Below are positions 1 to 7,511 of a DNA stretch of 36,029 nucleotides, in pieces (within the stretch, counting starts at the first letter, position 1; each line of letters starts with the position of its first letter). The notes below the pieces were generated by a model. The model worked only from the letters and a program-made list of their open reading frames with translations. It did not search any database and was not told the origin of the DNA. The position numbers and the translations under genes are program-made. The stretch is taken from positions 1-36,029 of the forward strand of contig JADMJQ010000121.1 of assembly GCA_018780415.1 (NCBI GenBank). The letters are read 5' to 3'. The DNA is from Roseateles sp. Its GTDB lineage: Bacteria; Pseudomonadota; Gammaproteobacteria; Burkholderiales; Burkholderiaceae_C.

Positions 1-137
1 GAAGTCGCTGCGCGACGCCCGGCAAATTCTCCGCTCTTCGCCCATGCAGAAGGGGGACTCCAAAGAACACGGCTCGCTGCGCGTCGCCTCGATGGGTGCT
101 GCGCTGCGCGCGCGCACCTCGCAAGTCGATGCCGTGA

Positions 138-174
138 GGGTCAGGTCTTGCCTATATTTTCGAAACCTGACTCC
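138..174. repeat. REP-like palindromic element, copy 1
   Basis: GGGTCAGG (138-145) is followed about 20 nt later by the near-complement CCTGACTCC (166-174), so the stretch can fold into a hairpin. The left arm continues as GGTCAGGTCTTGCCT, which is shared with the copy near 1513. It lies downstream of the FRG gene. Such elements resemble extragenic palindromes mobilised by IS200-like REP-associated transposases; no such transposase is in the window. Confidence 0.6.
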
Positions 175-191
175 GAACCATACAAAGCCGC

Positions 192-1379
192 TCAAAGCGG
201 TCGCATCTCGGGCGCCAGAGCAGGAGTTGGTTCCATTGAAGCACCTGCGGGATGGCCCGGGGCCTTGACACTTCGAGGAGCGAACGACATCGCATGCCGC
301 ATCATGCGGCAAACACCATCCAAGCCGGGGAACATGGTTGCAGCAGTGAGCCCCATATATGCGAGATCCTCCAGTGCTTGGCCAGCCAAATGTACGGGTA
401 GGTCAACAGCAAAAAGGAACTGACTTCCCGCCAGGACTTCCATATGCCGGATGTAGGCCTCCACCGCCGCTACGTTCGTAACCAAGAAGCGACCTTGTTG
501 CGCATAGAGGCGCGCATTCTGACGCGCTGAAATGGCAAGTGAAGCAACGTATGGGACAGCCGTTGGAAGCGTGACCACATGGGGAGAGGTCTGATTTACG
601 AATTGCCTCGTTAGTCCATACACGCGGACGTGAGTGTGCTTTCCGCCGCGTGCTGCCTCAAGCGCATCGGTAAACGCAAAGAATGCTGCAACATACGGTG
701 AGTCAGTCCAGTCAAGAAGAGGTGTCGGCAAACCGTGGTGCTGGGCAAGTCCAAGTACCGTAGAGAAATCTTCTCCATCGCGCAAGTTGAATCGAGCACC
801 TAGGACCGCTTCAGCGTGGTTCTTGAAAGTAGGTATCTCTTCAGCACAATAACGTTCGATACGGTGCCTTCCCGCTCGATGAAACGTTGTTGACAGACCA
901 AACTGGCTGCTTCCTTGACCTCGGAAAGTAAGAGCATCGTGCTCTGTTCGAATCCAAGTTGCCCAGTCCTTGAATTCCTGCCACGAGTTGCAAATCTTTG
1001 GTTTAACGCCCCGAAATCTTCGCGGCTTTAGGAATTGCATTCGCCCCGATTTTCCCTCTTCGTTTGACCACTCTCCCACCAACGAGTCATCCTTGTCCCG
1101 AAGAAAAGCTTGAGTGGTACTCATCGCCTTAATTTCTTGAACATCCAGTATTGGAAGCACTAGCCCACCGCTCTCATCTGGCCGGTATAGAAGTCTCGGA
1201 GCTAACTTGATTACTTCGCCATCGCGTACACAGTCGACCAAAACAGCGCTGTGTGCGATCTTCTCGCCAAACAAATGCACCATCATTTCGTCAGGCCGAT
1301 CGGCATCCACGCACAACATGGCCCTAGCTACGCCCGCTGCTGTTTCGATGGTGCCGAATCTCTGGAGTCTCGAAGTCAT
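192..1379 (-). CDS. FRG domain-containing protein
   Basis: The C-terminal two thirds match the FRG domain, named for a conserved Phe-Arg-Gly. From the ATG at 1379 (395 aa) the FRG motif (TFRGQGSSQFGLSTTFHR) lies at about residues 151-168. The conserved HHGLPTPLLDWT block follows at about 214-225, then AAFFAF, and ARQNARLYAQQGRFLV at about 285-300. The first roughly 130 residues are not recognised. The biochemical function of the FRG domain is not established; these genes are often scattered in accessory regions. No signal peptide or membrane segment is visible. The reading frame is open to a TTG at 1409, giving 10 more residues; neither start has a good ribosome binding site, so the ATG is a choice. 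Base composition is clearly less GC-rich than in the genes from 4100 onward, which suggests horizontal acquisition. REP-like palindromes lie on both sides. Confidence 0.82.
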   Translation of the reverse strand: MTSRLQRFGTIETAAGVARAMLCVDADRPDEMMVHLFGEKIAHSAVLVDCVRDGEVIKLAPRLLYRPDESGGLVLPILDVQEIKAMSTTQAFLRDKDDSLVGEWSNEEGKSGRMQFLKPRRFRGVKPKICNSWQEFKDWATWIRTEHDALTFRGQGSSQFGLSTTFHRAGRHRIERYCAEEIPTFKNHAEAVLGARFNLRDGEDFSTVLGLAQHHGLPTPLLDWTDSPYVAAFFAFTDALEAARGGKHTHVRVYGLTRQFVNQTSPHVVTLPTAVPYVASLAISARQNARLYAQQGRFLVTNVAAVEAYIRHMEVLAGSQFLFAVDLPVHLAGQALEDLAYMGLTAATMFPGLDGVCRMMRHAMSFAPRSVKAPGHPAGASMEPTPALAPEMRPL

Positions 1380-1512
1380 GGCGCAGTCGGTAAGTAGAAG
1401 ACGTGTCAATGCTATCTGAGGTGCTTTGCCGCCCTAACTTTGCTAAGCGCAAACGGAGTTCGCTGGCGAAGCTTGACCGCTGAACTCACGAGTCAACGGG
1501 GTCACAGTCAAT

Positions 1513-1550
1513 GGGGTCAGGTCTTGCCTTCATGTTCAAGGCATGACGCC
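1513..1550. repeat. REP-like palindromic element, copy 2
   Basis: GGGGTCAGG (1513-1521) is followed by CTTGCCTT, a short loop, AAGGCATGAC and GCC (to 1550), an imperfect hairpin. The left arm GGTCAGGTCTTGCCT is the same as in the copy at 138. It lies between the FRG and ASCH genes. Confidence 0.65.
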
Positions 1551-1830
1551 GGGCTCGACCCCGACCCCGGCCTCTTTGCCTGCGCGGCGGTGGCATGCAG
1601 TGCTGTGTTGTCCGCGCTACAGGCACGGGCTACGGCAGCAAATCCTAACGCCAACCGGCAGGGCAGCACGTTTGGATGTCGGTCAAAGGATTCCAGCGGG
1701 ACGCGCCCGAGCTGATGGACTTGCCTACCGTACATAATCGGCGTCATGTTTGTCGCCAACTCCAACCAATCCCCATTGCCAGCAAGCCTCGCTACTCACG
1801 CTGGCACTGGCGGTTTCGTTCAATACGGCG

Positions 1831-1904
1831 GTTTATCTGCCGCCGGCCGCGACCGGCTGCGTGGCCACCGCCGTGTGGCGGCAGATAAACGCTAACTGTT
1901 AGGA
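1831..1904. repeat. 14-bp inverted repeat next to an integron-like core site
   Basis: GTTTATCTGCCGCC (1831-1844) and its exact complement GGCGGCAGATAAAC (1877-1890) flank a 32-nt GC-rich loop. Eight bases further on is GTTAGGA (1898-1904), which resembles the GTTRRRY core of integron attC sites except for its last base. The ASCH start codon follows 17 nt later, a typical position for a cassette gene. The matching TCCTAAC at about 1645-1651 is too distant for a normal attC, so the assignment is tentative. Confidence 0.35.
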
Positions 1905-1921
1905 CGCACACTTTCAAAATC

Positions 1922-2407
1922 ATGGTGATCCCCTCAAATGTCCAATCCATGTGGCGCGAGTACTTAGGCATCGTTCAGGATGTCGAGGAGAGTCGCTTCT
2001 ATGAGGCTTTCTCCTTCGGCGACTCTCCCGCAATGGCAGATGAGCTCGGACAGTTGGTTGTCGCTGGCGTCAAGCGGGCGACCGCGGGCTCCGTGTGGTC
2101 GTATGAAGATGCTGGCAAACCAGTTCCGAGGAAAGGCGATCTCAGTGTCGTCACTGACTCCAGAGGAAAGCCGTTATGCATCATCGAAACCACTCAAGTA
2201 GATATAGTTCCATTCGGTCAGGTCACCGCTGAGTTTGCGTCAATAGAAGGCGAAGGCGATGGGTCTCTCACGTATTGGCGGGACGAGCACAAGGCCTACT
2301 TCATGCGGGAATGCGATGCTTCCATGCGGGTCTTTTCTGACTCTATGCCTTTGGCCTGTGAGCAGTTCAAGGTGGTTTTTCCGTTGCCAACGCAAAGTGC
2401 GGCCTAA
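1922..2407 (+). CDS. ASCH domain-containing protein
   Basis: This 161-residue protein has the length and pattern of a stand-alone ASCH domain, a beta-barrel fold related to PUA and predicted to bind RNA or modified nucleotides. The segment LVVAGVKRATAGSVWSYEDAG (residues 45-65, with the KRAT motif), followed by PVPRKGDLSVVTDSRGKP and CIIETTQVDIVPFGQV, is characteristic, as is the acidic EGDGSLTYWRDEHKAYF block towards the C-terminus. No catalytic reaction can be assigned. There is no convincing ribosome binding site before the ATG. The TAA stop sits inside GCCTAAC, a good RYYYAAC match, as often seen where a cassette gene runs into its attC site. ASCH genes are common integron cassette cargo. 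GC content is lower than in the core genes downstream. Confidence 0.85.
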   Translation: MVIPSNVQSMWREYLGIVQDVEESRFYEAFSFGDSPAMADELGQLVVAGVKRATAGSVWSYEDAGKPVPRKGDLSVVTDSRGKPLCIIETTQVDIVPFGQVTAEFASIEGEGDGSLTYWRDEHKAYFMRECDASMRVFSDSMPLACEQFKVVFPLPTQSAA

Positions 2408-2708
2408 CGAATAAGCTTAGACCGCGCTTGCCGCGATCTGAACCGGCGGTTTGACGAACCCGGATTGGCACGCCCGGGGTGGCTTGTGGCCTACAGAAAA
2501 CATCTTCTGACAGATGCGCCGTCGCGCTGAGCGCGGGGGGGAGGGCGGCTCATGGCGGCGGAACCTTCGGGGTCAGGTCTTGACTGCAGGTTTTAGTCCT
2601 GACCCCGAGCAGCACGCGGGTCAGCATCCTGCCGGCGCAGTACCGGCAGCGCTTTTCAGGTGCCACGCTTCACGGCTAGTAGCTGCTCGCTCACAGCAGA
2701 CCACTTTT
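2408..2708. other. Intergenic region with a palindrome, no gene recognised
   Basis: This stretch of about 300 nt between the convergent ASCH and EF-hand genes has no credible coding frame. It contains REP-like copy 3 (2569-2606) and a small GCCGG/CCGGC stem near 2633-2651 without a U-tract. No integrase and no complete attC site can be seen. Confidence 0.45.
2569..2606. repeat. REP-like palindromic element, copy 3
   Basis: This is the best-preserved copy. GGGGTCAGG (2569-2577) pairs perfectly with CCTGACCCC (2598-2606) around a 20-nt loop that starts TCTTG, as in the other two copies. It could also act as a bidirectional transcription barrier between the convergent ASCH and EF-hand genes. 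Confidence 0.75.
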
Positions 2709-3320
2709 CTATGCGGTGCTGTCCGCCACTTCTTGGTAGCGCTGCAGCGCCAGATCACTGGCCGAGCGAGCGTTCGTTTGTTTGGGATGCTCCACCGCAT
2801 AAGCTTGGCGCTCCGGCTCGGTGACCTTGCCGTCCTGGTTGGCGTCTTCCTTCTCGTAGCCGGATACCGAGCTGCTCGAAGAACTGCTCGAGCCGCCTGC
2901 AGCACCTGCGCCGCCGGCCTTGCCGCCACCGCCAGCGCCGCCCGATCCACCTGGAGGAGGGCCCTGCGGCCGGCCCGCCCCCTTGCCAGCGCCAGCTTCG
3001 CCAGCAGGGCCGCCGCCTGCAGGTGGCTGAGACAGCGCCTGCTTGAACTCGGTTTGGCTCAGTTCGCCATTGCCGTCTGCATCGGCCTTGTTGAGGCTTT
3101 GCTCGATGTCTTTCTGAAGCTTGGCAGTGGCGGCAGCGTCCGCTTTGCGAGCACCCGCTGGCGAAATTTTCACAAGATAGGCGGCCGCGTCGGACGCCGT
3201 CACCGAGCCCTTGCCTTCGCTGTCGATTTGTTGGAAAACCTCCTCGGCCTTGGGCGGCCGCTGCGGTGCTGCGGCGCGGGCGTTGGCGGAGGCTGCATTG
3301 GGGTTGGCGCTTGCAATCAT
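2709..3320 (-). CDS. EF-hand domain protein with Gly/Ala and poly-Ser linkers
   Basis: This is a putative calcium-binding protein of about 203 aa. Two loops are canonical: DADGNGELSQTE, followed by a long Gly/Ala/Pro-rich segment and an eight-serine run, then DANQDGKVTEPE. An earlier DSEGKGSVTASD looks like a third, degenerate EF-hand. This arrangement of paired EF-hands, disordered linker and a last EF-hand near the C-terminus resembles a family of small EF-hand proteins in Burkholderiales whose role is unknown. The ATG at 3320 (MIASANPN) is chosen because family members tend to begin MIS/MIA and a GAGGT lies about 11 nt upstream. The frame stays open to a TTG at 3422, which would add 34 residues. 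No signal peptide is obvious. It is divergent from the putative lipoprotein gene at 3470. Confidence 0.8.
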   Translation of the reverse strand: MIASANPNAASANARAAAPQRPPKAEEVFQQIDSEGKGSVTASDAAAYLVKISPAGARKADAAATAKLQKDIEQSLNKADADGNGELSQTEFKQALSQPPAGGGPAGEAGAGKGAGRPQGPPPGGSGGAGGGGKAGGAGAAGGSSSSSSSSVSGYEKEDANQDGKVTEPERQAYAVEHPKQTNARSASDLALQRYQEVADSTA

Positions 3321-3469
3321 GATGGTGATGACCTCGGCTATTGAACTTGCCTTGTTGTCGGCCTGCGCGGGTTCAAACTTGCCCAGCTTTACTTTGCTCA
3401 ACACAATCTGCCCGGCCGACAAACCCGGTCGACAAGCCCGGCCGACACAAATTGGAGTTCACAAACTAT

Positions 3470-3994
3470 ATGGATAGCGTTTTCAAACGAAGTGGCCCAC
3501 GCGGCTTTTGCGTAAGGGCTCCAGCCAAAACTTATCTTGCCGCACTGGGCCTGGTGGCCCTCATGCAAGGGTGTGAAAGCGGCGGTGGCAGCAACGAGGC
3601 CGCCGCGGCGCAAGCTCGCGCCCAGCTCGTCGCCACGCTGAGCGCTCAGGCCGATCGCTGGGACCAGGCCATAGTCCGCAAGGATAGGGCCGCCATCGAA
3701 AGCAATATGGCCGCCGACTTTCGCCAGATTGACGGGCAGGGGGCGCTAGAGAACAAGCAGTCTTTCGTTGACGACTTGATGTCGGCGGAACTTGAAATCC
3801 AGCCCTACACCGTCGAGGACTTCGACGTCAGGCTTTACGGCGAAACCGCTTTGATCACCGGCCGAACGCGGATGACCGGCAAGTACCAAGGCAAACCATT
3901 CGCCACGCACTATCGCTACACCGATGTCTATGTTCGCCAGGGCGAAGAATGGAAGATCGTCAGCGTGCAAATTTCAAAAATTCCAGGGCCTTGA
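3470..3994 (+). CDS. Putative lipoprotein with NTF2-like (DUF4440/SnoaL-type) domain
   Basis: This 174-residue protein has a basic N-terminus, a hydrophobic stretch (YLAALGLVALMQ) and then GC at about residues 34-35, followed by a Gly/Ser/Asn-rich linker. This suggests an exported lipoprotein, although the lipobox (MQGC) is imperfect. Residues 50-174 fit the NTF2-like cone fold: a helix with WDQAIVRKDRAAIESNMAADFRQID, then DVRLYGETALITGRTRMTGKYQGK, and a final YTDVYVRQGEEWKIVSVQIS. Such domains may bind small ligands or act as accessory domains, so no enzyme activity is assigned. The ATG at 3470 is preferred, with GGAG about 12 nt upstream; the longer frame from 3341 has no signal-like start. 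The 145 nt after this gene hold no recognised feature. Confidence 0.7.
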   Translation: MDSVFKRSGPRGFCVRAPAKTYLAALGLVALMQGCESGGGSNEAAAAQARAQLVATLSAQADRWDQAIVRKDRAAIESNMAADFRQIDGQGALENKQSFVDDLMSAELEIQPYTVEDFDVRLYGETALITGRTRMTGKYQGKPFATHYRYTDVYVRQGEEWKIVSVQISKIPGP

Positions 3995-4139
3995 TTGATA
4001 TGGCTTCCAACGAGCTCTGAGGGTATTCACTCAGCTGAAGTCGGGGGGTGTCTTTCGTCATGATGCCGCTGGCTTGCCAGAATGAGGGAGTGCAAGCTCG
4101 CCATGGCCCTCAGCAACAGCCACTCAATTTCTGGTCTAC

Positions 4140-4574
4140 ATGACTGCAAACGCAACACCGGACTTGGGTGGACGCTGCTACTGCGGCGCTGTTGGCGTCC
4201 AAAGCGTCTCACCCCCCACAAGCATCATCAACTGCCACTGCCATCAATGCCGACGACTCAGTGGCGCCGCGTTCACGACCTGGCTCAGCCTGCCGCGGCA
4301 GGCGACGGCCATATCCGGCGCGGCGAATTTGCAGCACTTTGCGCCCAGCGAGAACGGCCTGCGCTACTTCTGCAAACATTGCGGCACCCATGTCTTCACC
4401 GAGGACAGACGCATGCCCGATATTTTGGGCGTGCCGGCCGGGATTCTCAGCACCGCATTGCCCTCGAATCCAAGCGGCCATTACTTCTTCAGTGACAAAG
4501 CCAGCTGGACCGCGTGCGGCGACGACACGCCCAAATTTGGCGGACCGTCCGGCTTTGAGCGCGTCGATGCTTAA
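4140..4574 (+). CDS. GFA family (CENP-V-like) zinc protein
   Basis: This 144-residue protein has the cysteine pattern of the GFA superfamily, named after glutathione-dependent formaldehyde-activating enzyme. The ligands are GGRCYCGAV (about residues 11-19), NCHCHQCRR (about 31-39) and YFCKHCGTHVF (about 76-86), which bind zinc. Most short homologues have no proven substrate, so formaldehyde activation should not be assumed. The protein should be cytoplasmic. Its TAA stop overlaps the start of the methyltransferase gene (ATG at 4567), so the two are probably translationally coupled. The ribosome binding site before 4140 is weak. Confidence 0.87.
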   Translation: MTANATPDLGGRCYCGAVGVQSVSPPTSIINCHCHQCRRLSGAAFTTWLSLPRQATAISGAANLQHFAPSENGLRYFCKHCGTHVFTEDRRMPDILGVPAGILSTALPSNPSGHYFFSDKASWTACGDDTPKFGGPSGFERVDA

Positions 4575-5292
4575 GACGCCCGACTCAGCGTCCCGGCTCG
4601 AGCCCGCTCAGGCTGACGCGCGTCTGTCCGATCGGGCGGGCGCTTGGTGGGACGGCTTTTATGCCGACAGGTCGAAGGCTGTGCCGTTTTTTGGCACAGC
4701 GCCGGATGAATGCCTGCACGAATGGCTTGCGGAAGGGCTGCTTGCGCGCGGGGCTGCCTTGGATCTTGGTTGCGGGAATGGCAGGAATGCCATTTACCTT
4801 GCCCAGGCTGGATTTGATGCCGAGGGCATCGATTACTCGCAGGCCGCCATCGCTTGGGCGGCGCAACGGGCGAGCGAGGCGGGGGTGGACGTGCGCCTGC
4901 GCCATGGCTCGGTCTTTGAGTTGGAGATTGAGCCGGCCGCCTACGATCTCGTCTACGACTCCGGTTGCTTTCATCACCTGGCGCCTCACCAACGCGAGCG
5001 CTATGTCCAGCTGGTCTGGGCGGCCTTGAAGCCGGGCGGCTGCTTTGGCCTGGTGTGCTTCAGGCCCGAGGGCGGCAGCGGCTTGAGCGACAGCCAAGTG
5101 CTCGAAGGCAAGACCTTGGGCGGCGGACTGGGCTATACCGAAGCTGCTCTGCGAGCGCTATGGGGGCAATCCTTCAAAATTCAGCGCCTGCGCCAGATGC
5201 GCCAGCAGGCCGGCGACAGCGGCTTGTTTGGCCAATCCTTTTTGTGGGTCATGCTGGAGCAAAAGCCGAGCTGCTCCACGGCCCAAATTTAG
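4567..5292 (+). CDS. Class I SAM-dependent methyltransferase
   Basis: A 241-residue methyltransferase with a clear AdoMet-binding motif I (ALDLGCGNGRNAIYLA, about residues 64-79). It is followed by EGIDYSQAAIAWA (motif II acidic residue), YDLVYDSGCFHHL (motif IV region) and ALKPGGCFGLVCF (motif VI). The overall pattern is like small-molecule methyltransferases of the TehB/thiopurine type, but the acceptor substrate cannot be told. The start is taken at the ATG overlapping the end of the GFA gene; the same frame is open far upstream, but that part is only the GFA gene read in another frame. The overlap implies co-expression with the GFA protein. The next gene begins 35 nt downstream with its own ribosome binding site. 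Confidence 0.85.
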   Translation: MLKTPDSASRLEPAQADARLSDRAGAWWDGFYADRSKAVPFFGTAPDECLHEWLAEGLLARGAALDLGCGNGRNAIYLAQAGFDAEGIDYSQAAIAWAAQRASEAGVDVRLRHGSVFELEIEPAAYDLVYDSGCFHHLAPHQRERYVQLVWAALKPGGCFGLVCFRPEGGSGLSDSQVLEGKTLGGGLGYTEAALRALWGQSFKIQRLRQMRQQAGDSGLFGQSFLWVMLEQKPSCSTAQI

Positions 5293-5327
5293 AAACAAAT
5301 AGTAGAAAACCCACGAGGAAGATGACG

Positions 5328-7481
5328 ATGACTTTGAAGACAAAAATGGCCCACAAGGCCGTCACACTGGCCACAATGACGTTTTTAGCGCTGAGCCAGG
5401 CGCAGGCGCAAACCGCGCCCAGCTACCCCCTGACGCCTAAGGTCGAGCAAACCGATACCTATCACGGCACGGCCGTGGCGGACCCCTACCGCTGGTTGGA
5501 AGACGACAACAGCGAGCAGACCAAGGCCTGGGTCAAGTCTCAAAATCGGGTCACCGACGCTTACCTCGAAGCGATGCCGCAGCGGCTGCCGGTGCGCAAG
5601 CTCTATACCGAGCTGTACAACTTCGAGAAGTTCGGCATCCCGTTCAAAGAGGGCGGCCGCTATTTCTGGACCCGCAATAACGGCCTGCAGCAGCAGGCTG
5701 TGCTCTACACCGCCAAGTCACCGACCGATGAGCCGACCATTGCGCTCGACCCCAACACGCTGAGCAAGGATGGCACTGCTGCTTTAGGTGGTTATGCCGC
5801 CTCGCGTGACGGCAAGTTATTGGCCTACGGCGTGGCCGCAGCCGGCTCCGATTGGCAGACCTGGAAAGTGCGCGATCTGACGACCGGGCGCGACCTGGCC
5901 GACAAGCTGGACTGGGTGAAGTTCTCGGGTGCGGCCTGGACGCCGGACGGCAAGGGTTTCTTTTACTCCCGCTATGACGCGCCGGCCGAGGGCGCGGCGC
6001 TGACCGGTGCGAACTATTTCCAAAAGCTGTATTACCACCGCCTCGGCACAGCACAGTCCGAGGACCAGCTGGTCGCCAGCAACCCCAATGAAAAGGAATG
6101 GGGCTTTGGCGCCGAAGTGTCGGACGACGGCAAGGCTGTCTTCATCACGATTTGGAAGGGCGGCGAGAAGAACGGCCTGATGCTGCTGCCTCTGGTCAAG
6201 GGCGCTTATGCGGGCGGCGAGCCCAAGGCGATCAGCCTGGCCTTTGACGCCAGCTATGTGCCGGTCGCCCTGAACGGCAAGACCCTGATCGTCAAGACCG
6301 ACAAGGACGCGCCGCGCGGCCGCCTGATCGCCATCGACCTGGCCGCGCCCGGCAAGCAAGCCTGGAAGACCCTGGTGGCCGAGAGCGGCGACGCGATGAC
6401 GGGCGCCTCGGCGATCGGCGGCCGCCTGCTCTTGAGCTATCTGCGCGACGCGGCGACGGTGGTGACCATCCATGACATGAAGGGCAAGCCACAAGGCGAG
6501 GTCAAGCTGCCCGGCGTCGGCACGGCCAGCGGCTTCGGCGGCCGCGCCTCGGACAAGGAAACCTTCTTCAGCTACACCAGCCTGACCACGCCGACCGAGA
6601 CCTATCGCTTCGATGTGGCGGCCAATAAGGCGACCTTGTTCAAGCGTCCGCAAACGGCGTTTGACGCCGAGCAGTTCGAGACCCAGCGCGCCTTCGTCAC
6701 CAGCAAGGACGGTACCAAGCTGCCGATCTTCATCGCCCACAAAAAGGGCCTGAAGCTGGACGGCAACAACCCGACCCTGCTGTACGGCTATGGCGGCTTC
6801 AATGTGCCGATGACGCCGGGCTATGGCATCACCGCCGCGACCTGGATGAAGATGGGCGGCGTCTATGTCTTGGCCTCGCTGCGCGGCGGCGGCGAGTACG
6901 GCTCGGCCTGGCATGAGGCCGGCACCAAGCTGAAAAAGCAAAATGTGTTTGACGACTTCATCGCCGCCGGCGAATGGTTAATCGCGAACAAGTACACGCA
7001 GCCCGCCAAGCTGGCCATCAATGGCGGCAGCAACGGCGGTTTGCTGGTAGGTGCGGTGGTCAACCAGCGGCCCGATCTGTTCGGTGCGGCGGTGCCACAA
7101 GTCGGCGTGATGGACATGCTGCGCTATCAGAAGTTCACCATCGGCTGGGCCTGGGAGCCCGACTACGGCTCCAGCGACAAGGCGGACGAGTTCAAGGCGC
7201 TGCTGGCTTACTCGCCGCTGCACACGATCAAGTCCGGCGTTAGCAACTACCCGGCCGTCTTGGTGACCACTGGCGACCATGACGACCGCGTCGTGCCGGC
7301 CCACAGTTTCAAGTACACGGCGGCGCTGCAGGCGGCGGACACCGGCGCTGCGCCGAAGCTGATCCGCATCGAGACGCAGGCCGGACACGGCGCCGGCAAG
7401 CCCACCTCCAAGATCATCGAGGAGCGCGCCGATATGCTGGCCTTCATCGCCAACACCTTCAAGATGCCGGTGCAACCGTGA
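5328..7481 (+). CDS. Exported prolyl oligopeptidase (S9A family)
   Basis: This serine peptidase cleaves after proline in short peptides. The 717-residue product starts with a signal peptide (basic start, hydrophobic ALSQAQAQ, likely cleavage near residue 27), so it should work in the periplasm. The N-terminal S9 signature YPLTPKVEQTDTYHGTAVADPYRWLEDD is present, followed by a beta-propeller. The C-terminal hydrolase domain has Ser568 in GGSNGG, the Asp within the DHDDR motif (about 650-654) and His687 in AGHGAGK. The length matches the family. The ATG at 5328 is preferred over the one at 5322 because GAGGAA (5315-5320) is then 7 nt away. It is followed by the M16 pair in the same direction and may be co-transcribed with it. 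Confidence 0.93.
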   Translation: MTLKTKMAHKAVTLATMTFLALSQAQAQTAPSYPLTPKVEQTDTYHGTAVADPYRWLEDDNSEQTKAWVKSQNRVTDAYLEAMPQRLPVRKLYTELYNFEKFGIPFKEGGRYFWTRNNGLQQQAVLYTAKSPTDEPTIALDPNTLSKDGTAALGGYAASRDGKLLAYGVAAAGSDWQTWKVRDLTTGRDLADKLDWVKFSGAAWTPDGKGFFYSRYDAPAEGAALTGANYFQKLYYHRLGTAQSEDQLVASNPNEKEWGFGAEVSDDGKAVFITIWKGGEKNGLMLLPLVKGAYAGGEPKAISLAFDASYVPVALNGKTLIVKTDKDAPRGRLIAIDLAAPGKQAWKTLVAESGDAMTGASAIGGRLLLSYLRDAATVVTIHDMKGKPQGEVKLPGVGTASGFGGRASDKETFFSYTSLTTPTETYRFDVAANKATLFKRPQTAFDAEQFETQRAFVTSKDGTKLPIFIAHKKGLKLDGNNPTLLYGYGGFNVPMTPGYGITAATWMKMGGVYVLASLRGGGEYGSAWHEAGTKLKKQNVFDDFIAAGEWLIANKYTQPAKLAINGGSNGGLLVGAVVNQRPDLFGAAVPQVGVMDMLRYQKFTIGWAWEPDYGSSDKADEFKALLAYSPLHTIKSGVSNYPAVLVTTGDHDDRVVPAHSFKYTAALQAADTGAAPKLIRIETQAGHGAGKPTSKIIEERADMLAFIANTFKMPVQP

Positions 7482-7511
7482 TTGCAACGGTCAAACTCTA
7501 GAAAGCTGCCC

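Larger units (their letters stand above)
1410..1921. other. Intergenic accessory region, no gene recognised
   Basis: This gap of about 510 nt separates the divergent FRG and ASCH genes. Short frames here are not protein-like. It holds REP-like copy 2 (1513-1550), a perfect 14-bp inverted repeat (1831-1890) and a GTTAGG motif (1898-1903) about 20 nt before the ASCH start. On the other strand another GTTAGG reads towards the FRG start (complement of CCTAAC at about 1434-1439). No RNA gene was recognised. Confidence 0.5.

Noticed and set aside
1-137. End of a gene entering from the left edge
   Set aside because: One frame stays open, but its Arg/Ala-rich translation shows no domain or codon bias, so no gene is called.
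4168-4566. N-terminal extension of the methyltransferase frame
   Set aside because: It is the GFA gene read in another frame; the methyltransferase domain begins after the ATG at 4567.
5817-6941. 374-codon minus-strand frame
   Set aside because: It lies entirely within the prolyl oligopeptidase gene, with Arg/Gly/Ala/Gln-rich sequence typical of a shadow frame.
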